Shown piece after piece: positions 1-11,431 of a DNA stretch of 64,000 bases (its first letter is position 1; every line of letters begins with the position of its first letter). Source of the stretch: Brachynemurus nebulosus (lineage: Eukaryota > Arthropoda > Insecta > Neuroptera > Myrmeleontidae); NCBI GenBank assembly GCA_035578155.1, contig JAPWDM010000014.1, positions 8,907,501-8,971,500 of the forward strand, written 5' to 3'. The notes under the pieces were generated by a model. The model was given only the letters and a program-made list of their open reading frames with translations, searched no databases and had not been told where the DNA came from. A program made the position numbers and the translations under genes.

Positions 1-1268
1 CATCTTCACAAAGTTAAAAAATGATGCAATACTGTAAAGAAAAGTTAAATATGTTATTTTCAATTAGAATAAACTATTTTCGTTTGATTTTAATTGATTT
101 GAAAATTCTAAGCAGTACATATTGACTCCACTGATTTTTGTTTTTCAAAATTATATTTTTAATAGTATTAAATATTTTTCAATGAATCTAGTCATTCAGT
201 TATTTTATGTATATGCTTACAGTTCTGTTATAATATATCATGAATGTCATGTATATCATGAATGTCATTTGTTTTCGTTGCTCTAAGAAATATTCTTCTC
301 CAATCAAATTATTATTGAATAAACAGAATTTACAAAAAAATATAAAATAGTATTATTTTTTATTATTATTTCGTAATCTAATGTTCAATTAGTATCCCAT
401 GCACTATTTATTTGTTTGACTGGAATTAGAAAAAGATAATCATATTTTGACACAGAAACTATCAAAAGTGTTTGGGAATATTTTTTCAACTATAGTTGTC
501 AAACTTTCTTATTAAATAGATGTCAATAAATATCGTCATCATGCCCGTTCTACACTCTAATAGTACCGCTTTCGATATGGCCTCAGCCCAGTTTCGCTTT
601 GATAAAATTTCCTCAAACTCACATTATTTTTATATAACTGACTGGCATTATTGGTAGAAGTCATTATAAATTTGACCGCGATCATATTAGTATTGAACCA
701 CGACTTCAACCCTACTTGGATCGTAGCAATGAGTGAAACTATAGTGGGGAATGGGTCGAATTGGATAACCGTTAGGGTTTGTGACAATAAACGTCTAACA
801 GAGTTATATAAATAGATAACTATCCTGTACCACCTTATATCTCGATCAATTTTATTGTTTTGGTTTGATATAGTATGTAAAATTTTATACGACAGAGAGA
901 TAATGCATATTATGTATATAGCATGAAATAGGCTGTATTGTTGTATTCTCATACCCTGTACACTGATCATGGTCAACCGGCAAAAAAACATTTTGATTGC
1001 GTTTTTAATCTTGTCTTTTTCTATTTCTATTACATATTATTCTTGTTACAACTTTTCTTTTATCTTCTTGTACAAAATAAATATGAAAATTTCAGATATT
1101 ATGTGTAATTGTTTTCATCTTTGATTGTTTAAATAAACTAAAGAAATAAATATTGATACTGATTAAGTATCAACACTGGGAGTTCATATTTAGTTCAAGT
1201 TTACTATCTGTCCTGACATAGAAAATAAAGGTAATAGAGTATTTAACTACTATTTTATTAAATTCAAA
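1..1268. other. Unassigned A+T-rich DNA
   Basis: No gene is recognised. A short direct repeat of about 18 bases (atcatgaatgtcatgtat) lies around 232-270. A 144-codon minus-strand reading frame at 557-991 is open but resembles no family I know and has no flanking splice signals that I can trust, so it is not called as a gene. Confidence 0.5.
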
Positions 1269-1775
1269 AATAGTATATTACGTAATTGAAGTTGTAAGTT
1301 GCATATTACACACGAGCGAAAAAGTTACACAAGAGCCGCGCAGCACGAGTGTGTAATTGCGCAAGTATGTAATATGCCTTACAACCGAATTACGTAGTAT
1401 ATATACTTTATCTACGACTAACATGAAATTCACAATAAACGATAAAAATTTGGTACAAATCTACAAATACAGTACATTAAAATTATGTAGTATTTGAAAT
1501 TTATTAAAAACAAATGTAAACATTCAGTTGCTAGGTAACATTTTTGTACAGAGTCTAATATGTATAATTTTATGTATATCACTTTATATCACTGTATAAT
1601 ATAATTATAATATATTATAAGAATTAATAAAAGTGTAGTAGGCATTGGTATTTTAAGTATACATACGTGTAAAGAGCCATTTTTTGTACAGCTGGAGATA
1701 TGACTGTATGTAAAAGCTAGCTTACTTAGATAGTATTTTGTACAATAAGCAAGCAATAGGGAATACGCATGTTTT
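1269..1775 (+). repeat. Repeat family R1, copy a, with 5' hairpin
   Basis: This block matches 48606-49117 on the plus strand and 21057-22690 on the minus strand. Its first ~120 bases form an inverted repeat (arms starting TACGTAAT at about 1278 and ending ATTACGTA near 1395) around a CG-containing loop region (GAGCCGCGCAGCACGAGTG). It continues with TTTATCTACGACTA (1408) and an A+T-rich tail ending near TTTTGTACAATAAGC. No coding potential is seen. In this copy the tail is uninterrupted, so it serves as the empty-site reference for insertions in the other two copies. Confidence 0.7.
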
Positions 1776-2480
1776 CCATTTATTTCAAAAATAGTTTAAG
1801 CTGATGTCAAAAAATCACAAAAATATATTATGAGTACCATTTGCGCCTTTATTTCAGAAAAATAAAAAAATGATTTTTCATTTTACATTATCATTATTTA
1901 AACATCACCATTTGGCGCCCTGACGTCACTTGAATATATTCAAATAAGAATGTTATTACCACCCAAGCCAGCAGCATTGTTATATAATTCGTTCTGTAGA
2001 TTGCACTGCTTCTGATAATATCAAAAATCGAATCGTTTATTCTCCACTGCTTTCGATATCTGCCAATATTTTAATTTTTTTGACGAATAAAATTTAGCAA
2101 ATATATTAAATAGTCAATGAATCAAATAATTAATATTCAATTTAATTTTTTAAGAATGTTTCCTCTTACGACTTTTTTCAAAAATTAAAATCAATGAAAA
2201 TTTTTGTTTCATAGCAACTCCTTTTTTAAAAAAATAATGACCAATTTTTTAATATTTTCCTAGCCACCTAAATCAATTTATTTTAAAAATAATAAGTATT
2301 GATTGTGACAAGTTACTAAATATTTTTAAATATTCAAAAATTAATTTTTATTCCATTTGATATATGTTTTCGTATCAGTGACAAAGTTTATAGAGTGTAT
2401 CCTATTATTTATGGTACTCTATGTTATACCTTTAGTGCATATTTCATTCAGTATATATATCTGGCATATTTGGTGAAAAC
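1776..2480. other. Unassigned A+T-rich DNA
   Basis: Nothing recognisable. It may be the interior of a larger element, because the 23-bp motif at 1408-1430 recurs in inverted orientation at 2691-2712 on the far side of this stretch. Confidence 0.4.
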
Positions 2481-2690
2481 TTATACATTACACGTCACAA
2501 CCAATAGAATCGCTCATTGCTCAAATGTACCGTTTTGGCGGAATTTTTATTTAAGGTAGATAATTTACATTAATTTCGTTATGAAAACTAAAATTAATCA
2601 AACAAAAAGAACTGTCATAAGAATTTGTGACATGTATAGAATATTTTAAAAAATGTTTCACAATTTTCTAAAAAACATGCATATTCTCTA

Positions 2691-2712
2691 TTTCATGGTA
2701 GTCGTAGATAAA
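2691..2712 (-). repeat. Inverted partner of the R1 subterminal motif
   Basis: ATTTCATGGTAGTCGTAGAT followed by AAA is the reverse complement, with one mismatch, of the R1a sequence at 1408-1430 (TTTATCTACGACTAACATGAAAT). The core TTTATCTACGACTA also occurs at 48725 (plus) and in R1c at about 21057. Confidence 0.6.
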
Positions 2713-3090
2713 ATATTTTTTCTACTCTTACTATTAAAAGTAACATTTTGCGCACGACTAACTATATGTAAAAATTAACAATTGCGCACGCAATGCGGAA
2801 ATAGCTGTGGGAAATTATTTCCCATGGCTTAATATAATAAAAAAGTAGGCTCTGTCTTTGATTTAACATATATAATCTATATAATTAATACTAAAAATAT
2901 ACATATGTAAGTTGATTATTTATTATTGTTTCCATAGTTTCAAAGTATGCTTTTGCAAAAATTTGAACATCTTATCATTGACATTATAAATTAAAAAAAT
3001 TTTTAACACATATTTAAATTTTATGTTAATTATTTATGTTAAATTTTACGAGCAAAAATGTGTTCGTAGAAAAAGTATAGTGTAAAATAC

Positions 3091-3189
3091 GTGGGAAAAG
3101 CTTATTTCTCACTCATATGAATTGTTGCACTCGCCCTGCGGGCTCGCGCAACAAACTCATATTCGTGAGAAATAAGCCTCTTTTCCTAC
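3091..3189. repeat. Long imperfect hairpin with CG-rich core
   Basis: The left arm starts GTGGGAAAAGCTTATTTCTC and the right arm ends GAGAAATAAGCCTCTTTTCCTA; the centre is GCACTCGCCCTGCGGGCTCGCGC. Arms are about 45 bases. The architecture (CACTCG near the loop, then a TTGTACAATATACTA tail at 3190-3215) resembles R1 and family H although the arm sequence differs. A smaller palindrome (GTGGGAAATTATTTCCCATGG) lies at about 2807-2827. Confidence 0.7.
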
Positions 3190-3240
3190 TTATTGTACAA
3201 TATACTATTTTTGTAGCCGTTAACCAAGATCATTTGATTG

Positions 3241-4280
3241 ATTAGTATATTATACTATACAGGTTAGCCAGTTTCGCTAGTTTTTTGGTCCCAATTTTTA
3301 ACTGCATATATCAGTGACGTAGAATCTGATTATTAAAGAATTGCAAACTAAATAGGTTTATATGATATACGTACGTATAAAAGAAAAATGTTTACAAATG
3401 TGTGCTTTCGGAAATCGAAAATAACTAACATCGTCTTAATGAAGGTGGATTGGCGAATATTTTCTTCATTTAAATACAAAATATGGTTTCCATTTTTAAA
3501 TTATACCTCTTACCTAGTTGAACGACACTGATAAAATATATGAAAATTACAGAGTTTTTGTGTAATTGTAGTATTTACTATGGTAATTAAAGGTTTGTTT
3601 ACTCTTGTAACTACGGAGATGGCTTGCCCGTAGTAAGCTGTAGTAAGAAAAAAACGCCGTGAGCAGCGGGGCCCCATCACGGAAGTCGAATTTTTCCTTT
3701 CGTTTTCGGTATTGAATGTTTACAAGCGAAATGTGATTGAAAGTCTTACAAGCGATTTGTCATTTTGATGGTTTCAAAACTGATGATGAGTGTCCGGTTG
3801 ATCGGGGCTTTAAAAAAAGGTTTTAAGTTTTTAAGGGCTGAACCTCAGTAAATTTCACTTTTATGCCGATAGCAGTTAGCAGGAAAAAAGCCAACACAAT
3901 TCGTACAAGGGCATTTCTACCCATGCTTATCCGCCAATTGCCTTTGTGTTTTATTTTTAAATATTAAAAAAGGGCAATAAATAGTAAAGTGGAAGGTTTT
4001 TATAAAGATATTTTATCTTTCCAAAAAAATCCAAAATTTCTATTTTATAAATAAAAATCCAAAATTCCTATTTTATAAATAAACAGTGACTTTAATAAAA
4101 TTTTTAAATTTCTTAATATTTATGTATTGAATTTGTTCTTAAAGAAAGTTCATTTTTTTTAAATTTTTCAAATTACTATCCGCCTACTTGTATTAGAATA
4201 AAAATAATGCATTTAAAAGACATTTAACAATACCATTGAATTCCGATGTAAAAATGGGAGAAGTGGGGGAAAAAGTAATG
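3241..4280. other. Unassigned; small GC-richer patch
   Basis: No gene seen. A GC-richer patch at about 3650-3685 (GTGAGCAGCGGGGCCCCATC) stands out from its surroundings. Otherwise A+T-rich. Confidence 0.4.
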
Positions 4281-4862
4281 TGGAATCCCTAAAATTCACT
4301 AGCTGGATACCAACTCAATACACGTACAAAATTTCAGTCCTCTAGGTTTCTTTAGAGAGTCTCTAGACGTGTTAGAAGAAAAGCAAAAAAATCAAGGAAA
4401 TATTGGCGTAAGAATCGTGGGGGTAACGATTAAAAGTTGAAACTTCCAAAAAGCAGTGGCTGGCTATTAACTTAACCTATACACAAAATTTCAACCCTCT
4501 AGGTTTATTTAGGGAGATTTTGACCCGAACGAAACTGTTAAAAAACAAGAAAAATCATGTTCTTTTAGGTATAAAAATGGTGGGGGTAAGGGTTAAAATT
4601 TGAGACCCCCAAAAGGCCCCCTCTTGATACCAACTCAATCAGAATACAAAATTTCAGCCCTCTGGGTTTATTTGGGTTACCTGTGGGAGTGGTTCAAACT
4701 TCGAAAGCGTCAAAAAAGCATAAAATTGTAGCTTAAAAATGGTGGGGTAAAATATTAAAACCTCCAAAAAGCACAACCTACGTACGGACTCTATCAACAT
4801 ACCAAATTTCAACCCTCTACGTTAATGCTGGGACACTGTGGGCGCGTTAATTCTAACTAAAA
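4281..4862 (+). repeat. Degenerate tandem repeat, ~157-bp period, ~4 units
   Basis: The phrase ACAAAATTTCAGTCCTCTAGG recurs with small changes at about 4325, 4482, 4646 and 4801, each time preceded by ATACCAACTCAAT-like sequence and followed by a TTTAGGGAG-like string. Units are strongly diverged. No open frame runs through them. Confidence 0.75.
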
Positions 4863-5071
4863 CACTTTTTCCCCCCTGTACTCCCATCAAATCATCCTAG
4901 GAAGCTAAATTTTGGATATGTTGTAGGAAATTGACCGAAACATTATTTCCAACCGGTTTGGAAAAGTTTTATTGTTTTGTTGCCCCCCAGCACCCCCTTA
5001 AAAGTTGGGTCTTCAAAATTTTTCCCAAATTTGCCCCCATTTTCACAGTATTGTTGCGCATCGGAATGAGT

Positions 5072-5223
5072 ACTCGATAACAGTGGTAAGTCTAATTTTT
5101 GATTGGTTGGCGTCGTTGGCGAAAAATGAAGAATTTTTTCTTAGTCACAAAATACCTCTAACTACAGTGATTTTTTAATATGCTCGATAACAGTGGTAAT
5201 TCTAGTTTTTGATTGGTTGGCGC
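5072..5223 (+). repeat. 42-bp direct repeat pair, 110 bp apart
   Basis: CTCGATAACAGTGGTAA followed by TTTTTGATTGGTTGGCG occurs at 5072-5113 and again at 5182-5223 with few changes. The first is followed by GTCGTTGGCG. The intervening sequence is unique. Confidence 0.7.
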
Positions 5224-5660
5224 CATTACAAGGTCAAATACATTGAATTTATACTACCTATAAGTTTTTTATTGAGCTACTACGGTTAGCCATTCTAGAA
5301 TTTGGCCTGAATATGACGATTTGTATCGAATGGCTACCTAGCCATCAAGAAGAAGACATGAAGTCACTGTACTTGTAAATAAGAAATGCTAGTTATTCCA
5401 AAATGTGATGTAACTAACATTCTTTTAGCGAATATACATACTACATGCGTAAATATGTGTATTTTAAAACAGTTTCCCAACTTTAGTCAAATACCCCATT
5501 ACAATGTGATATATATTATTGAGGCATAAAATTTTTAATTGACAATTTAACTCATGTATATCAAGTCCCATAAGAATATTGTAGTTTTTCCACTTTTACC
5601 ATGGAAGAAAAGTTAGGACAGATTTTTACAGCGAAAAAAATGGTACAAAACATTTCATTC
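5224..5660. other. Unassigned A+T-rich DNA
   Basis: Nothing recognised on either strand. Confidence 0.4.
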
Positions 5661-5664
5661 AAAA

Positions 5665-5885
5665 AAAAAAAATTAAGTCTGACTGGTCAAACCCCGATTT
5701 TATCAAATTGAGTTTCGGCGTTTGACTGTCCAAATTAGTCTCTCCTAGGATTAACCAAAAATTCGTTAGTAAAGGGTAGAAAAGCGCTGTTCGATTGGAC
5801 TTTGACTGAGACGTTATGTCAGACCTGAGGTTTGACTAGGCAAACCTAGGAGCGCTGGCGCTTCGGTGTTTGACTATAACATATA
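5665..5885. repeat. TTTGACT-rich dispersed-repeat candidate
   Basis: TTTGACT or its close variants recur at about 5722, 5801, 5831 and 5867, the last two next to CCTAGGAGCGCTGGCGCTTCGG. The block is GC-richer than its flanks and ends abruptly at a microsatellite-like ATATATAAATAG. It may be a diverged mobile element, but I cannot define termini. Confidence 0.3.
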
Positions 5886-7128
5886 TAAATAGGGTTGGTT
5901 TCGAAATAATACAAATAAAAAATACCTTTGATATCAATTAACAATATTAAATGTTATTTAAATTTTTTTTAATTTATTTTAATTTATTTTGGTTTTCATA
6001 GATTTGTTGAATTTTAATAGTCTGGCAAGGTCAAGAATTAATTGATAGGTAATAATTATAAAAAAAAGTAATTTTTATCTAACTTTTAGTGAATGGAAAT
6101 ATTAATTTAACCGTAAATATACTCTCAGTATGTAAGATGCATATTTATTTTTATTATTATTAAAGAAAAAATTCATTAAATACGAGATCTCGACTGGAGA
6201 TCTTTCAATAGTGCTACACCCTTATTACTTAATATTGCGTTGAATCTGATGTACGTTTAAATGATACGAAAAAGGTAACAAAAATATTTTGGATAAATTA
6301 AATAATTTCAATAAGTAATGACCACAAGCGTTTCATTTCAGCCAAAGCATTACCATTTTCACTTTCGACCATTACAGATTTTATTACACTCTGGCGTTAC
6401 AGTACACTCTCACGCAAAGTTACCCTCGCTATAAAAGTTTTCACTTACGGAAAAGAATCTTTAAGGCGGTATTTCCATGTGACGATTCAAAATTTTCAAA
6501 TTTTTTTTTAATATTTATTTTAAAAGTAAAATATATTGAGAGTGTAATGTGGAAATTGCAGACCGAAATTCAAATTACTTACGAGGTTACAGCATATGGA
6601 AGAGCGTACAGCGAATAGCATATAGTGTTAGCGCCCCAAGGAAATGATCCTTACGAAGAAGTGAAAGGGTTATTCTATGAATCAGGTGTAACTGATGTCT
6701 ATAAGTATCAGGCATTGGAGTACATTGGTCTCTATCAGTGCTAGAGTGCATAATATTTTTAAGGGGCCCAAAATTTTACTGTTTTGTGGAAAATATGTAC
6801 ATCTGCTCTGACCTAAATATACATGTATTTATAAAATAAAATGTGAATAGCAATAAAATTGACTTTTAAAACCCAATTAAAAATATTTTTTTATGACCAA
6901 AGCAAAAAATTTTTGGTCCCCCAATTCAAAATATGGTACATTCCGGCTTTGTTTGGGATCATTTTGTCTAAAGTCTATATTGCTTCCGAAACTGCTAAAG
7001 TAGCGGAAGCAGTGTGATCACTATTGAAAATTTTTTCCCTCCAAAATACAATTTTTTACGCACATTTTACGTTTTAGAGCTTCCTGAACAATTTTGGTTT
7101 GGTGTTTGTCCGTCTGTGTGTCGTCAGT
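5886..7128. other. Unassigned A+T-rich DNA
   Basis: No gene is recognised. Around 6760-6770 there is TTTTTAAGGGGCCCAAAA, which could be a transposon end, but no partner is found. Confidence 0.4.
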
Positions 7129-7442
7129 TTGCACCAAGTGGCATAACTTCTGAACTATTCGACTGTCTTTAATGAAATTTTCAGAAATTATGCAGTTTGA
7201 TTCCTAGAGGGTCTCCTATGAATTTAATCGAAATCGAAGTAACGATAGCTACGCCGCCACCATATCATTCCATTAATATACTAAATTGCACCAAGTGGCA
7301 TAACTTCTGAACTATTCGATTATATTTTATGAAATTGTCAGAAATTATGCGGTGTGGTTCCTAGATAATACCTGACAAATTTCATTGCATTCGGAGTAAT
7401 AGTATCCACGGCGCTACCATGAAATCCCATTAAATATCAATA
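7129..7442 (+). repeat. Two-unit tandem repeat, 157-bp period
   Basis: GCACCAAGTGGCATAACTTC begins at 7131 and again at 7288, exactly 157 bp apart. Each unit continues with CTGAACTATTCGA, then an AGAAATTATGC segment, then a CTACGCCGCCACCAT-like end. The two units are about 80% alike by eye. Confidence 0.8.
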
Positions 7443-9920
7443 TCTTATTTACTGCTAGTCCCACTTCGCTCAATTTTTTATGAATCGTTTTGTTAAATTA
7501 TTTTTATTAATTTATATACATATATTAAATTATACATAGATATATTGGTCATTAAATTACTATGGTACCTACTTTTACGAATACGAGGAAGCTACGTGCC
7601 ACACCCCATTGGCAGCGTATTTTTTACTTATCTAAAGTAAGTATATATTTCTTATGAAAATATTTTTTCGTAATTATGATATATTTTATAAAAGATTTGT
7701 TACTAAAACTTTAAACAGGTTTTGCTGGAAACTACATTTTTACAACTGGTAGGCACGAAATCCTGCTAAACCGATCGGTCTATAATTTTAACACGTTGCT
7801 CTATACACTAGTGGGAATCGTCGGAACTAGAATCATTTATTTTTAAATTTTTAATAATAATTACTTATTTTTTTTCTTGATTTTCAATAAAAAAAAAAAA
7901 ATTTGATAATATTTTTTTTTAAGTTCGCCATTTTGTTACTTATTAATATAAATGTTTAATCCTAGTTCGAACGATAGGGACAACTCTATAAAACAAGAAT
8001 ATGATTGCTCTTTTCATTTTCGATCATTACAAATGGAGATCTACTGCCCGTCACCCACTCTTTGCTTTTTTTTTTTTAGAAGTCCACTTTAACCTTAAAA
8101 AACATAAACAAAGCATTGTAAAATTGAGTGAGAAAAATTTTTTTCGTACAATTTAAGATGCAAATTGGAACATATAAAAAACTGAAAAGATTGTATTTTA
8201 TTTTGATACAGAAAAAAAATCCTGAAATTAGCTTTCAATTCTACGTGTCACATACGAATAGCGCCTTAATAACCGTATGAATTCTTCTACCCAGCGCTAC
8301 CACCATAAAAAATTCAACTATCTAATAAAATAAATTCAAATTTTAAATTATTAATGTTTTATCGAAAATGAATTCAAGAATATATTATAGTCATCGATAT
8401 TGGAAACTATTAAATATGCTTGTAAAACAAGTGGACGCAGAATTTTAAAAAATTTTCTATCACTTTTCAGCAAAACGTTTAGAGATAGTTGCTGTAAATC
8501 ATGATAGCTTGACGTAAATATAAACGACAACTTTGTAACAGAAAGTAAAATTTCAGCTAATAATAAAATTTGCTCAAAGTAAATAATTAATTATTAATAA
8601 TTTAGTGATTACTTTACTCATTATTTATATTTTATGTCATAGGTATTAGGTGTCAGAACTTATTTTATGAATTTTCATCACCAGTCAACTGTTTGTTTTG
8701 TATTTCTTGTTACATTGTCATCATTGTTCATCATAGTTTCACGTCACATAGGGAAATGGAAAATAAAAAGAACTCTAATAAGTTGATTTGCGACCCATTA
8801 CAAAGGCCAAGTTTAACAGTGACTCTGATAAAATTTACACATATATTATGCATATATATGTAATTTAGTTATGTAATATATATTTATGCACAATTGTTCA
8901 GACCACGTCTTCTCCAAATAATTTATTATTTTATCAGTAAAATAATATCTGACAGAAAGTGTAATCCATTACGATATTTTAATTTCTGTAAATGGGTTTG
9001 TACCTGCAATATTTTTCTGATTAGTTCATGAGCACTGAGGTACCCGTATCACATTTCCGTATCAGTACAGATAGTGTTGTCAATAAAGGTTTTCACTTCT
9101 AAATTCTCGATAACAGATCCGATTTTGATAATTTTTTTTTCAATTTTCCTTTTGTAGTATTATTGAAAATCATAAACATTAAAAATGGCGCTTAAAAGAA
9201 TTTAGGCCCTAAATTTAAAAATGAAAATTTTTGATTTCAAAAAAACGGTATTTCAATATCAAAATATAATACACATATTTACTTACTGAACTGCTAAACT
9301 ATATTCATAGCATATTTTGATGTTCAAAGCATCTCAATAAAAAGAATTTTTATCCAAAATGAAACTATTAATGCTTCAAAAGTGACAAGACTTAGCGCCT
9401 TGAAACAAATCCATTATTTGATTTAAATATTATTCTAATATAAAAAAAAAATTCAAAAAAATTTCCGAATTTTAAATATGGAAAAACGAGTGGTAAATTA
9501 TAAAAATTGTTAAATTTTGTAAAATTAACGTATCTGTTTTTAATAACAAAAATGAATATTGCAGGAAAATTAAAGCGTTCGTATTTCTGCCTATCATGGC
9601 AATACATTACCCTTTTAGTAGCTAATAAAATAACATATAAAAGTTTCAAAAAATTTCCCCGTTAAATTTTTTTACAAACGGCAGCCAAAATTTTTTTTTT
9701 CTAACCATGAAAGCACTTATCTGTATGAAATATTTATATTTACGTGAAAATTTTCGAAAAACGACTTGCCGTATTGTTTTGATTACTATAGCATTTTATT
9801 ACCTATTGAATAAGAAATAACCCGTAAAAATTTTAACAATTTTCGGGTTATCGTTTTTTGGAATATTAGAAGAAAAGAAATTTATGAAAAAATAAAATTT
9901 TGTCAAAATACATTATTATT
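7443..9920. other. Unassigned A+T-rich DNA
   Basis: About 2.5 kb with many short A or T runs and no recognised gene, RNA or bounded element. Open frames here (for example 9392-9649 minus) are low-complexity. Confidence 0.4.
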
Positions 9921-9924
9921 TATT

Positions 9925-10335
9925 TTGGACGCTTTTGAAACTCCAAGACACTGGAGGACAATTTTGATTCCCCATTTATTTTTTCCCGATCTCATTAGTA
10001 TTTGTACAAAATTTAGTCAAGGTCCATTCAACCTTTTATTCAGGAAGATTTTTGGGACCCTAGTACCCTGGAGCACAATTTGAATTTCACCATCATCTTT
10101 TCCTTATTCTAATAGTATTTAAGCAAAATTTAGAGGCCGTTTCACACAATTTACTTTGGATTCTTTTTGGGATCCGTGGATTCGGGAGGATAATTTCAAC
10201 CTAACGTTCATTTTTTCTGGAATCTCAAAAGTATTTGAGCAAAATTTGATCAAGATTCGTCTAGCCGTTTATTTTGGACCTTTTTCGGATCCCAGGATCC
10301 TATGGCATTTAAGTCCGCCACTTACAATGCCTATG
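9925..10335 (+). repeat. Degenerate minisatellite, ~115-bp period
   Basis: A phrase of the type ATCTCATTAGTATTTG followed by CAAAATTT recurs at about 9989, 10110 and 10221, alternating with TTTTTGGGATCC- or CCTGGAGCACAATTT-like strings. A related array lies in the opposite orientation at 15560-16150. Confidence 0.7.
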
Positions 10336-10711
10336 ATTTAAATGATACATTGAAACATAAAATTTAAAAAAATATTCATAAATATTGGAGCTGTTATAGA
10401 GAATTTCGAGATTTTGATCATTTTGATGCTTCATTGACTACATTAATCAGAAGTATTTACTTGTTAGAACATGTTCATTTAAAATATCCCATAGTTAACG
10501 TATACGTCGGCCATGCAGACTATGAAATGGCTAATGAAATTTTTAACTGAAGTCAGTCAGATCATTCTGCTTCTATTGTTTGACAATTTATGTACCCATT
10601 GGTAGGCAAACCGCTCTTACAGAATATTAAGATCGAGTTAATTATGGTGTAATTTTATAAATAAATATATATACCCAAATTTAGACAAAAAAAAAGAAAC
10701 GTATAATAAAA
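10336..10711. other. Unassigned A+T-rich DNA
   Basis: No feature recognised before the Helitron start. Confidence 0.4.
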
Positions 10712-11431
10712 TCTATACATATAATAAAACTGTAACGAGACCGTTTCTGTAAATGGAATATTTTTTGAAAATTGTGCGGGTACTGTAAACAGTTACCGAT
10801 GTAGATATTAATATAGCGATTTTTAAAATTTTTGTCTGTCTGTCTGTCTGTTCACGCATCACGCAAAAACTACTGAACGGATTTTAATGAAATTTAGTGT
10901 GATAAAAACTTTAGTACCTGGGTTAACATGTAAGGTACTTTTTACACAGAGAAAATATCTCATTCCCACGGGAAAATAGAAAAACCATTTTTTAAGCATG
11001 CGCACACATTACGCAAAAACTATTGAACGGATTTTGATGAAATTTGGTGTGACGATAACTTATTAACTGCGTCAACATATAAGATACTTTTTACTCCGGG
11101 AAAATGTCTCGTTCCCACGGGAAAATATAAAAGCTATTTTGAGCATGTGCATGCATTACGCAAAACTATTGTTCTATGCAAATGCCTTTTTATTACGGGA
11201 AAATGTTTCCTTCCCCCGGTAAAATAAAAAAACTGTTTTGGGCAAGCGCATGCATTAAGCAAAACTATTGTTCTATGAAAATGCAATGTTTCCTTCCCTC
11301 GGGAAAATACAGAAACTATTTTGAGCTTGTACATGCGTTACGCAAAACTATTGTTCTATGCAAATTTTTTTATAATTACTATATTTATATACTTCTCATT
11401 TATTCGCGAACGACGTCGCGGATACAGCTAG
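10712..11431 (+). mobile_element. Short non-autonomous Helitron
   Basis: The 5' end reads TCTATACATATAATAAAACTG, preceded by A. The 3' end has a small stem-loop (CGCGA-ACGACG-TCGCG, 11405-11420), seven bases, then CTAG followed by T. TC at the start, hairpin plus CTRR at the end and insertion between A and T are the Helitron hallmarks. The interior is mostly tandem repeats with anchors CGCAAAAACTACTGAACGG at 10863, 11012, 11158, 11258 and 11340, so the spacing falls from about 150 to about 82 bp. No Rep/helicase coding sequence is present. The two minute ORFs across 11134-11463 merely read through these repeats. Confidence 0.65.

Noticed and set aside
557..991. 144-codon minus-strand open frame, joint longest in the window
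   Set aside because: No recognised domain, no convincing splice or promoter context, and composition typical of A+T-rich chance frames. Kept only as a note in the flanking region.
4281..4862. CRISPR-like array
   Set aside because: Units are ~157 bp, diverged and lack regular unique spacers; the genome is eukaryotic.
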